This document shows positions 16,511 to 24,172 of a stretch of DNA of 64,000 nucleotides, piece by piece. A program made the position numbers and the translations under genes. Source of the stretch: Streptomyces sp. CG4 (lineage in GTDB: Bacteria; Actinomycetota; Actinomycetes; Streptomycetales; Streptomycetaceae). The stretch's first letter is position 1; each line of letters starts with the position of its first letter. The stretch is taken from contig NZ_CP163525.1 in the NCBI RefSeq assembly GCF_041080655.1, positions 5,580,001 to 5,644,000 of the forward strand, read 5' to 3'. Under the pieces are notes generated by a model. That model worked only from the letters and a program-made list of their open reading frames with translations. It made no database searches and had not been told where the DNA came from.

Positions 16511-18168
16511 AGGGTTCCACCCACCGCCGCTGCTACTGCCGTGACCCCAAGACCGGCAAGCCGCTCGGCAAGAACTGCCCCAAGCTCTCCAGCCGCAAGC
16601 ACGGCTCATACTCCATACGCCAGGAGCTGCCACCCCGCGAGGACGGCACCCGCCGCTCCTTCAGCCGCGCCGGCTACGAGTCCCTCAAGGCCGCCCAGGC
16701 GGACCTCGACCATGTCCGCGCGCTTCTCGGCCTCGCCGAGGCCGACGACGCCGAGAGCCTGGCCCAGATCGCCGAGTTGCTGGAGAAGGTGGCCGACGAG
16801 AAGGCGCCACTGCCGGATATCGAGGCGACCCGCAGGCGCCTCAGCCACGGCCTGGACCTGACCAGCCGCCTCACGGTCGGCGAGTGGCTGGACATATGGC
16901 TGGCCGGCAAGAAGGGCAGGCAGAGTGCCATCAGCCGCGATGAGAGCAATATCCGGGTGCACCTCAAACCGAGGATCGGGCATTACCGGCTCGACCGGCT
17001 CCGGGTCACCCACCTGTCGGAGATGTTCGAGGCCATCGCTGAGGCCAACGTCGAGATCGCCGAAGGCAACGCCGCACGGCGCAAGGCGTTCAAAGACCTC
17101 GCCCAGATCCCCTGGAAAGGGCGCGCCCACCGCGCCCGCCGCAAGGTGATGAAGGCAGCCATCGAGGAGATGGAGACCTACCGCCGCATCGTGGGCCCGG
17201 CTACCCGCCAGCGTGTCCGCTCCACCCTACGGGCCGCGCTGAACGCCGCGATCGCCCAGCAGCTCATCACCTTCAACCCGGCGGCCCACGTCGAGCTGGA
17301 GGCGGGCAAGCGGCCCAAGGCGCTGGTGTGGACGGACGAGCGCATCCTCCACTGGAAGCGCACCGGCGAGAAGCCCTCACCCGTGATGGTCTGGACGCCG
17401 GAGCACACCGGCCTCTTCCTCGACCACGTCGCGGAGGACCGCCTGTACGCGCTGTTCCACCTGATCGCCTTCCGCGGGCTGCGACGCGGTGAGGCATGCG
17501 GCCAGAAGTGGACCGACACCCACCTGGACGCCGGTCTCACCACCGTCGCCAAGCAACTCGTCGTGGACGGCTGGGAGGTGTACGAGGACGACCCCAAGAC
17601 TGACGCCGGCGCCCGCACCATCGCGCTCGACTCCGACACGGTCCAAGCTCTCAAGCGGCACCGCGCCCAGCAGGACAAGGACCGCAAGGAGTGGGAGAGC
17701 GCCTGGGTGGAGACCGGACGCGTCTTCACCAAGGAGAACGGCGAGATGCTCCACCCCGCCAACGTCACACGGCGGTTCGTCGAGCTGTACGAGGAGATCG
17801 GCCTCCCACCGGTCCGGCTCCACGACCTCCGCCACGGTGCTGCGACCCTCGCCCACGCGGCCGGGGCCGACCTGAAGGACATCCAGGAGATGCTCGGCCA
17901 CTCCTCGATCACCATCACGGCCGACACGTACACGAGCCTGCTCCCGGAGGCAGACCTGGCGATCGCCGAGGCCGCAGCCCGGCTCGTACCGCGCGCCCGC
18001 GCCGCCTCCAAGAACGACGCTCCGGAAGCCCAGGGCGAGGCCGAGGCGGCGGAGGCGAACGTGCCGGACGGTGCTGATCCGTCCGGAGAAATATCGGGGC
18101 CTGGCACCCCGTCCGCTCACGCACCGCTCACGCAAACGGCCCCGGACGAGAAGTCCGAGGCCGAATAG
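16507..18168 (+). CDS. int: Tyrosine site-specific integrase
   Basis: 553 aa, TTG start coupled to the XRE gene. The N-terminal region contains a Cys/His-rich patch (RCYCRDPKTGKPLGKNC), followed by the SAM-like DNA-binding domain (LTVGEWLDIWLAG) and the catalytic domain. Catalytic residues are visible: Arg in FRGLRRGEAC near 325, HDLRHG near 438, LGHSSI near 462 and Tyr in TADTYTSL near 474. It inserts the element at the 3' end of tRNA-Arg, which begins 48 nt after the stop. Intact by sequence. Confidence 0.93.
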   Translation: MKGSTHRRCYCRDPKTGKPLGKNCPKLSSRKHGSYSIRQELPPREDGTRRSFSRAGYESLKAAQADLDHVRALLGLAEADDAESLAQIAELLEKVADEKAPLPDIEATRRRLSHGLDLTSRLTVGEWLDIWLAGKKGRQSAISRDESNIRVHLKPRIGHYRLDRLRVTHLSEMFEAIAEANVEIAEGNAARRKAFKDLAQIPWKGRAHRARRKVMKAAIEEMETYRRIVGPATRQRVRSTLRAALNAAIAQQLITFNPAAHVELEAGKRPKALVWTDERILHWKRTGEKPSPVMVWTPEHTGLFLDHVAEDRLYALFHLIAFRGLRRGEACGQKWTDTHLDAGLTTVAKQLVVDGWEVYEDDPKTDAGARTIALDSDTVQALKRHRAQQDKDRKEWESAWVETGRVFTKENGEMLHPANVTRRFVELYEEIGLPPVRLHDLRHGAATLAHAAGADLKDIQEMLGHSSITITADTYTSLLPEADLAIAEAAARLVPRARAASKNDAPEAQGEAEAAEANVPDGADPSGEISGPGTPSAHAPLTQTAPDEKSEAE

Positions 18169-18176
18169 GACCCCTC

Positions 18177-18196
18177 CCTGGGGGATAAACCCCAGG
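18177..18196 (+). terminator. Hairpin terminator after int
   Basis: CCTGGGG and CCCCAGG form a 7-bp stem with a 6-nt loop, 8 nt after the integrase stop. No T-tract follows, as is usual in Streptomyces. Confidence 0.6.
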
Positions 18197-18215
18197 TCAG
18201 AGCGGTAATGCGTTG

Positions 18216-18288
18216 TGCCCCCGGCAGGATTCGAACCTGCGACACCCGCTTTAGGAGAGCGGTGCTCTATCCCCTGAGCTACGAAGGC
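18216..18288 (-). tRNA. tRNA-Arg (CCT)
   Basis: 73 nt without an encoded CCA. All arms fold: D stem GCTC/GAGC, anticodon stem CCGCT/AGCGG around loop CTCCTAA (anticodon CCT), T stem GCAGG/CCTGC with TTCGAAT loop. The acceptor 5' strand GCCTTCG pairs with 3' CGGGGGC through two G-U wobbles. The 3' end faces the integrase, the usual position for an attachment site. The 5' end touches another element. Confidence 0.93.
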
Positions 18289-18357
18289 GGGGATCTGTCG
18301 ACAAACGTGTCTAAAACGAGGACGCGCACGCGGCCAGTTCTTGACATGTTTTGGACA
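18281..18357. repeat. Terminal repeat region of a second element, beside tRNA
   Basis: The 21 nt at 18281-18301 recur exactly at 54332-54352, and homology continues for about 540 nt. Within it, GTGTCTAAAAC (18307-18317) and TGTTTTGGACA (18347-18357) form an imperfect inverted pair around ~30 nt. Such paired sites at an element end look like recombinase or transposase binding sites. The first 8 nt of the shared block lie inside the tRNA 5' end. Confidence 0.6.
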
Positions 18358-18499
18358 GGCTGGTGATCGACCGGTGAGGGTCTGCTCGCCGACGCCAGTG
18401 TAGCGGGTGGCGCGCTCGGCGCACTGGGGATGCGCCAGGCGGGGGATCCTGCGGAGGGTGCTGGGAGTGGCGGCCTGGAGTGGTGGCCTAGTGGGGGCG

Positions 18500-20023
18500 T
18501 CAGGAGAAGATCGCGTTGAGTGCTCGGGTGATGGAGTTGTTCAGCCAGGCGTATCCGAGGTAGATCAGCAGGGCTCCGCGGGCGCCGTATGCCGGGACTC
18601 GCTTGTGGGGGTAGCTCTGGTCGAAGCGGGAGTGGATGGACTCGCTGTCCTGGCGGAAGCCCTTCAAGCGGCGGCCGGCCGGGGTGTCGGGAGGTACCTG
18701 CCGGAGGTGTTCGGTGCGGTTGAAGCGCTGCTTCTTCGTCTTCGGATCGATCTGCCGGTCTTCGTCGGTCTCGTCGCATCTGATGTGGAGGGTGTGCGTC
18801 TTGACGGGGCAGTTGATGGTGATCCGGTGGTAGAAGCGGGTGCTGCTCTTTCCCTCGCGGTGTTCGAGTTCCTCGACGGGGAGGGGCGTGTAGTGCGTCG
18901 TCTTTCCATCGACGGTGATGCGGCGCTCGCACACCCTGGCCTCTGCGACGTAGAGGTCGTGGGCGCAGGGGCCTTCCTTGTGGCGCAGGAGCGACTGCGG
19001 TGTGAGTCCGTCGTGCTGTGGGGTGAACACGAGGAGGCCTTGGGAGATCAGGGGGGCACGGTGTTTGCCGCGCAGGGCGGCGTCGTACGTGACGGCCTTG
19101 GTGCCGGGGGCGCGGGCGATGATGCGCTTGACCATCTCGACCAGGGCGATGCCTTCTGACTCGCGTTGGGGGTCGTCTTCCGGTGACCTGTGGCGGACTG
19201 ATTCCAGGGCGAGGATCACGCGGCTGTGGGCGGTGTCGGCCAGGCGTACGGCGGTGGAGAGGAACTTGTTGCCGTAGACGAGGTTGCCGCCTCCCTCGAC
19301 GGTGACGCCGGCGTCTTCGTGCACGCGGTGGTGGCGTACCTCGCCGGTTTTCTTGTCGACTGTTTTGTGTGCGGAGTGCCCGGACTGAGGCTTTGCGACG
19401 GTGGCGTCACCGTGGATGACCTGTTGGCGTTCGGGGCGGACGCGGCTGGTCCTCTTGCCGGTTTCGCTGAGCATGCCGTGAGCCAGGGCCTGCTCGATCC
19501 ATAGCTTGCTGCTGATGTCGCGGATCTTGTCGTGGGCGGGCTTGAGGTGCCGTCGGAAGTAGTGGTTCCAGTTGCTTCGGGTGGGGCCGGCGGGCTTCAG
19601 GGCGTCGGCAGCCTCGTCGCCCATGTGGGTGCGGATCGCCGCGCGGACGGGCTCCCACCAGTCCTCGTGCTGAAAGTGGCTGGCGGTGGAGCGAGCGGAG
19701 CCGAAGATGGAGATCGAGCAGAGGAAGATCAGATAGACGACGGGCGGGTGGTGGGGGCGCCGGCCGACAGGGCTGGAGCCTGGCAGGGTGGCGGCCGCAC
19801 TGTATACGTCCGGGTTGTTGATCAGGTGGGCGAAGCGGACGGTGGGGATCAGGTGCGGAGCTTGCGGGCCCTTGGGGAGTGGTGGGGCGCTCGCTGCGCC
19901 GAAGGTGTCGTCGGGGATCGGACCGTACACGTACGGCGGGGGCTTCTTGGCGGCTTTGCGGGCGCGTTTCTTGCCGCCGGAGGTGTCCGTGGGACGTGGA
20001 AGGGCGGCCTTGCGGGAGATCAC
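18500..20023 (-). CDS. Putative DDE-type transposase-like protein
   Basis: 507 aa. I know no named family for it. A basic N-terminus (GGKKRARKAAKK) precedes a long central domain. The spacing of HGDAT (Asp206), KAVTYDAAL (Asp314) and a C-terminal SESIHSRFDQSYPHKR (Glu461) followed by a helical YLGYAWLNNSITRA tail resembles RNase H-fold transposases. Its ATG overlaps the stop of the upstream recombinase-like gene by 4 nt. A broken copy of its 3' end with the same downstream DNA at 54.3-54.9 kb shows it has moved or been duplicated. The transposase assignment is inference. Confidence 0.6.
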   Translation of the reverse strand: MISRKAALPRPTDTSGGKKRARKAAKKPPPYVYGPIPDDTFGAASAPPLPKGPQAPHLIPTVRFAHLINNPDVYSAAATLPGSSPVGRRPHHPPVVYLIFLCSISIFGSARSTASHFQHEDWWEPVRAAIRTHMGDEAADALKPAGPTRSNWNHYFRRHLKPAHDKIRDISSKLWIEQALAHGMLSETGKRTSRVRPERQQVIHGDATVAKPQSGHSAHKTVDKKTGEVRHHRVHEDAGVTVEGGGNLVYGNKFLSTAVRLADTAHSRVILALESVRHRSPEDDPQRESEGIALVEMVKRIIARAPGTKAVTYDAALRGKHRAPLISQGLLVFTPQHDGLTPQSLLRHKEGPCAHDLYVAEARVCERRITVDGKTTHYTPLPVEELEHREGKSSTRFYHRITINCPVKTHTLHIRCDETDEDRQIDPKTKKQRFNRTEHLRQVPPDTPAGRRLKGFRQDSESIHSRFDQSYPHKRVPAYGARGALLIYLGYAWLNNSITRALNAIFS

Positions 20024-20934
20024 TGGGTGTCCTCGCAGGTGCTCCAGGCCAGCCCGGCAAGGGCTGCTGCGCTGTCGAGGGAGGACAGGCCGAGCCGACG
20101 GGCGACTTCGGAGACCTGGCCTGTTTCCAGGAGGAGTTGGCGGGCGACGTAGCGGGTGATGTCGCGCGGTTCCACCTTCCGGGCGGTGGTCGCAAGGCCG
20201 GAGCGGCGAGCGATCTCGTTGAAGCCAGCGCCGACGCTGGCCTGGGCCGTGTACCGGGTGGAGGTGTCGCTGGTGACAAGGCGGTGCTGTCTGGGCCGGT
20301 GCTCGCCCAGGTAGTCGGCGCGCAGGCGAAGCACATGGACGGCCCAGGGGCTGAGCGGACAGGTCCTGGACTGGGTGTGGGTGGCGCCCGCGGTGGTGAC
20401 GGCGGCATGAGTGAGGTCCAGGTCGCAGGTGGTGGCCTGGGCGGTCTCGGCGCTGGTGAGTCCAGACAGAAGCAGGGCCAGTAGGGCGGAGTGGCGGGTC
20501 GCGGGCATGCCGCGCTCGGAGTGGAACTGGAGGGTCTCGATCTCCGCATCGGTCAGTTCGGCGCCGGTGCTGCGGGGCGGACGCGGGATGGGAGAGGAGT
20601 CGAGCAGAGGTGCGGCCTGGGTCATGCCGAGGGCCCGGGCGTGTGCGAAGAAGGAGGCGAGGGCGGACCGACGCTGGCGGCGGGTGCTGGTTTTCGGGTC
20701 GAGGGTGATGTTGTCGCGGCGGTCCCGGCCGGGAGCGCCGATAAAGCGTTCGGTCAGCTGTCCGGTGACGTCATCCATCCGGTGGATTCCGTGGGCGTCG
20801 GCGAAGAGGCCGAACCGCTCGCTGATCTGGATGTAGAGGTCGACGGTCTCGATGGCCATGTCACCGTCGGCGGCCTGCTGAAGCCAGCGGCGGCTGACTT
20901 GCAGCAGGGCCTGGCGGATGGTTGTCCTAGGCAT
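20020..20934 (-). CDS. Tyrosine-recombinase-like protein lacking catalytic residues
   Basis: 304 aa. A SAM-like N-terminal half (ETVDLYIQISERFGLFADAHG) and a C-terminal half laid out like a phage integrase are visible. However, the Arg of box I is replaced (SGLTSAETAQ instead of GLRxxE), the HxxR box reads RDITRYVAR, and the usual LGH and Tyr are absent (RRLGLSSLDSAAAL). It therefore should bind DNA but not cut it. It is coupled (4-nt overlap) to the DDE-like gene, forming a two-gene module. It could supply end recognition for its partner. Confidence 0.6.
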   Translation of the reverse strand: MPRTTIRQALLQVSRRWLQQAADGDMAIETVDLYIQISERFGLFADAHGIHRMDDVTGQLTERFIGAPGRDRRDNITLDPKTSTRRQRRSALASFFAHARALGMTQAAPLLDSSPIPRPPRSTGAELTDAEIETLQFHSERGMPATRHSALLALLLSGLTSAETAQATTCDLDLTHAAVTTAGATHTQSRTCPLSPWAVHVLRLRADYLGEHRPRQHRLVTSDTSTRYTAQASVGAGFNEIARRSGLATTARKVEPRDITRYVARQLLLETGQVSEVARRLGLSSLDSAAALAGLAWSTCEDTQ

Positions 20935-21089
20935 GCCGGATCACCCCCCGAAGGGGGCGGGGGCGGGCGCAAATGCGGGTGTGCAGGGGAACCGTCGCGC
21001 TACGGTGGGAGTGCCTCGCCTTGTGTGAGGGCATGCCGAAGCCCCCTTCCTGCGCAGCGTTGCCGCGCTGGTTGTCGGGTGGAGGAGGA

Positions 21090-21135
21090 AGTCCGGCAGC
21101 GCCGTCCCGGCCAAGGAATCAGGCGCTGCCGGACT
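21090..21135. terminator. Strong hairpin terminator
   Basis: AGTCCGGCAGCGCC and its complement make a perfect 14-bp stem around an 18-nt loop, followed on the + strand by GTTTTCT. It lies just after the stop of the minus-strand gene ending at 21156 and before the recombinase-like gene, insulating the two. Confidence 0.75.
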
Positions 21136-21155
21136 GTTTTCTGTGCCCGGGGTCT

Positions 21156-22028
21156 CTAGGCGACGCGGTGGCCCCGGAGCTTGGCAGTGAGGGCCGTGAC
21201 GGCCTTCAGGTGACTGTGGAGTTCCAGGACCTCCGTCGGGGTCAAGCGGGTCAGGTCCGCCAGCAGGACGGGCGGCAGCAGCAGAGACAGAAGATCCTGT
21301 TCAGGGCCTGTTCCCCCGGGGGCCCGGCCTCCGGGCGTCTCGGTGCGAGGGCGGGGTACCTCGGCTTGAGGCTGTTCGGGACCGTCCTGCCCGCTTGGGC
21401 TGTCTGCCTGTCCAGGGTCACTGGGCCCGCTGTCCACCAGGTCGGGCGGTTCCTCCCAGAGACCGGGCTCGTCATGCCCGCCGGCCGGTGGTGCTCCTTC
21501 GTCCGGAGCGTCGGTGTCCTGGGTGGTTGTGGGCGGGGTGCCCGTGTGGCAGGTGCCTTCGAACCAGTGCAGTTCGCCGGCCTGCTCCACTGTGAGCAGG
21601 CCGACCGCGACCATTAGGTCGAGCAGGACGTGGGCCTGTTTGATGCGCTCGTGCTCGGCGCGTGCGGCCGCCAGGAGCTTGGCCACCAGACCCTCGCGGG
21701 AGACGGGGCCGTAGCGGCAGCGCTCTCTGGCAGTCCGTGCGAACCACTGCCCCTTCCACTTGGTCCGCAGGGCCTCAAGCCCCTCGGATTCGCCGCGCGC
21801 GAAGGCCCGGGCGACGTACCGGCCCTTGTCGCTGGGCAGATAGGTCGCCCGCCTGTGCCCCTTGGCGAGCAGACCGGTGTTCATGGCGAACACCGGGACC
21901 AGCCCGCAGTTCTTGGCGGAGAGCCCTGTCGTCTTTGCCAGTTCCACCGCTCCGACCGGGTCGACTGCCGAGCAGGCGGCCACGATGACCAGCAGTTGCT
22001 GATCTGCCCGCAGTTTGGGCGACGGCAT
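21156..22028 (-). CDS. Hypothetical protein with winged-helix-like N-terminus
   Basis: 290 aa. ATG 22028 was chosen because GAGGAG lies 6 nt before it; the frame is open farther upstream but would run into a palindrome. The N-terminal ~80 residues look like a DNA-binding winged helix (GAVELAKTTGLSAKNCGLV). The middle is helical and the last ~120 residues are a Pro/Asp/Gly-rich linker ending in a short Leu-rich helix (LTRLTPTEVLELHSHLKAV). No known family. It may regulate the adjacent two-gene element. Confidence 0.6.
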   Translation of the reverse strand: MPSPKLRADQQLLVIVAACSAVDPVGAVELAKTTGLSAKNCGLVPVFAMNTGLLAKGHRRATYLPSDKGRYVARAFARGESEGLEALRTKWKGQWFARTARERCRYGPVSREGLVAKLLAAARAEHERIKQAHVLLDLMVAVGLLTVEQAGELHWFEGTCHTGTPPTTTQDTDAPDEGAPPAGGHDEPGLWEEPPDLVDSGPSDPGQADSPSGQDGPEQPQAEVPRPRTETPGGRAPGGTGPEQDLLSLLLPPVLLADLTRLTPTEVLELHSHLKAVTALTAKLRGHRVA

Positions 22029-22149
22029 CAGCCGCTCCTCAGGCCCTAGCTTGGCGCGGCCGGTGACCGGCGGCGTTCCCGTCTGTTGAGTTGACACTGT
22101 TGACACCACACCTTTCAGGCGGACCGGGACAGAGGTGTGACCAGCCATC

Positions 22150-22173
22150 GGGTTGCTACTCTGGTAGCAACCC
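22150..22173. promoter_or_regulatory. Perfect 10-bp palindrome (TTGCTA-N6-TAGCAA type)
   Basis: GGGTTGCTAC and its complement flank TCTG in the region between divergent genes at 22028 (-) and 22224 (+). The core TTGCTA-N6-TAGCAA recurs at 54029-54046, so it is probably an operator for a shared regulator. Confidence 0.6.
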
Positions 22174-22223
22174 ATGGTTGGGCGGGGTGCGCAAGTCGGC
22201 ATCCCGTCCGTCACACTGGTCGC

Positions 22224-22586
22224 ATGCCCGGAGGAACGAGACGTGGAAAGAAGCCGCGCGAGTATGCCGTGTCCGGTGACTGGCCGTACGCGGTGATGGA
22301 CAGCGTCCGGCAGGCGCAGGTGGGGCAGGCCGTCGCCCGGGCTCTATCAGAGGCGATGGAGCGACGAAGCTTCTCAGCCAATGCGCTGGCCGAAGCCTCC
22401 GGCGTCAACCGGCAGGTCATCTCCAACATCCTCGCCGGAACCGTGTGGCCGGACATGTTTACGCTCGCGAGCCTCGAGGTGGCGCTGGATGAGATGCTCT
22501 GGCCGCGTCATACCGAATGGCCAACGGGTGATGACGGTGCCCGTCACCAGCCCATTCCCTCGCACCGGCGCAGCGGGGAGGGATAG
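22224..22586 (+). CDS. XRE-like helix-turn-helix regulator
   Basis: 120 aa. HTH near residues 45-75: SFSANALAEASGVNRQVISN followed by ILAGTVWPDMFTLASLE. The N-terminus is basic (GGTRRGKKPREY) and the tail is short and disordered. No convincing ribosome site precedes ATG 22224, so the start is approximate. It is divergent from the winged-helix protein across the palindrome and is a candidate to bind it. Confidence 0.7.
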   Translation: MPGGTRRGKKPREYAVSGDWPYAVMDSVRQAQVGQAVARALSEAMERRSFSANALAEASGVNRQVISNILAGTVWPDMFTLASLEVALDEMLWPRHTEWPTGDDGARHQPIPSHRRSGEG

Positions 22587-22807
22587 TTGACGGCCAGGGC
22601 GGACGGCCTGGGAAAGTCTGATGATGTGTCTGTCGCATGGGGGTCGACCTCCCGATCGGGGGAAAAGCAGGCCGAACGCCCCATCGTCCGGGAATGACCC
22701 GGTAGCGTTGGGGTGCGGCCCAGAGTCGTTCAGACCGCCCCCGCGCGTGCTGCGTCGGCCTCGGAACCTTGCTGGCAGCGCGGGAGGCGGTCGCCTTGGG
22801 GGCTCTT

Positions 22808-23500
22808 CTAAGCCGCCTCCGTTGCTGTGGCCGCTACGAAGTAGCAGCGTCGGCTGTTATCCCGGTGCTTCTTCACCAGGAACGCCTTCTTGGCTAGATC
22901 ATCCAAGAGGGCCCGAGCGCGGTTGTGCGCCTTCTCGTCAGCCTCGGCCTCCTGGCCCTCCAGATGCACCGCGAGCAGCTTCGGAGTCCACTGATGGCCG
23001 GGGACGCTGTTGATGATCTGCAGGACCTGCATGCCGCGCGGGCCGAGCTTCGAAGCGTCAGCCGCCGTCGGCGCATCGGCCGGTGCTTGGTGGCCGCTCT
23101 CTTCGGCTGGCCCGGCGGCCGCCGTCTCCGTCGGGCCTGCGGACTTATCCGTGCCGCTGACGGTGTCATCCCGTTCGTCGGAATCAGGCGCGACCTTGAA
23201 GCTGGCGTCTGCATCGAGATGCCCGTTTCGAAGAGCGGCTCCGGCATGCGCCGCCGCGAGGAGCGCCTCTTGGACGTGTACCGCCCGCTCGCGGGTGACC
23301 ACGACCTGTTCGCGCTCGGAGCGAACTGCTTCCCACTGGGATTCCAGCGCGGCGATTCCCGACATCAGTCGGTCGAGCTGGGCGTCGTGCTCGGCCAGCT
23401 TGGCATCGCACTGGTGGATCAGGGCACCCATGTCCGCCATGATCCAGCTGGGGTTGGCGGAGGCAGTGGCACCGTCGGTGGGCTGCATGGCGATCACCAT
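22808..23500 (-). CDS. Hypothetical protein: coiled coil plus winged helix
   Basis: 230 aa. Residues ~25-95 form a predicted coiled coil (HQCDAKLAEHDAQLDRLMSG, SEREQVVVTRERAV). An Ala/Glu/Asp-rich linker follows, then a C-terminal winged-helix-like domain (RGMQVLQIINSVPGHQWTPK, RALLDDLAKKAFLVKKH). Similar proteins are common in Streptomyces mobile elements as unnamed hypotheticals. It probably binds DNA as a dimer. Confidence 0.65.
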   Translation of the reverse strand: MVIAMQPTDGATASANPSWIMADMGALIHQCDAKLAEHDAQLDRLMSGIAALESQWEAVRSEREQVVVTRERAVHVQEALLAAAHAGAALRNGHLDADASFKVAPDSDERDDTVSGTDKSAGPTETAAAGPAEESGHQAPADAPTAADASKLGPRGMQVLQIINSVPGHQWTPKLLAVHLEGQEAEADEKAHNRARALLDDLAKKAFLVKKHRDNSRRCYFVAATATEAA

Positions 23501-24172
23501 AGGGCCTTGCCATCGCAGGCGCGTACGCGCTGCCTCGATCCAGCCCGATCCGGCAGGAGTACGAGGAGTGTCAGGTGGGTAGGGAGGGCGCCCTCCCTAG
23601 ACTCTTGATTCCCGCCAGAGCATGGTGCTCTGACCACGTGTGACGGCCTGAGGGAATTGCTACGTCGCCCGTGCGGAGTGCCTTAGGAACCCGACCGCAG
23701 CCCAGTCGTCGAGCGACGTTCAGGAGGGCTGTGTCACCCCACGTTTCCTAGGTAAGACAGGAGATGGCGCCCGCAACGTGACTGCTCCGTCGGCAGTTCC
23801 TGCCGCAGGTCAGCTGAGGCAGGAATCCCCCCACCCGGACAAGCCGAACACGACCTGACCCGCCTCGTACCGGGGCAGCCTGCAGTACGGGTTGCGACGG
23901 CTCATCCAGGACTCCTGCTCCGTCCTGCCCAGCCCCCGAAAGCTCTTGTCATCCATTAGAGCGGCTAGAGGGAGCTCAGGTGACAGACCAGGTGTGCGCA
24001 CCTTGAAACGGTGCTATCGGCTCGGGAGAGGCGCGGTCCGGTTGCGTCCAAGGCAGTGGCGTACGGGTTCGACTTGATCCGGGGGTTTGCTCCGGCGCCT
24101 GGACGAGGACCGCATAGACGAACGGCCACCGGCTGATCTTCGAGGTGTCGAAGCCCGAAGGAGATCAGCACG
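23501..24172. other. Intergenic stretch before IS256 transposase
   Basis: 672 nt with no gene I can support. It contains the left end of the IS256-type element immediately before the transposase and a few short open frames without homology. I could not define the terminal inverted repeat. Confidence 0.4.

Larger units (their letters stand above)
10401..18288. mobile_element. Mobilizable integrative element at tRNA-Arg
   Basis: The ordered set relaxase, MobC, DUF2637, DUF3631 ATPase, excisionase, XRE and integrase next to a tRNA 3' end is the layout of an actinomycete mobilizable integrative element. Only the int-side boundary (tRNA end) is visible. The left boundary is unknown; the DUF317 gene and the operon down to about 0.7 kb could be cargo. 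I saw no second copy of the tRNA 3' end to the left. Confidence 0.65.
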
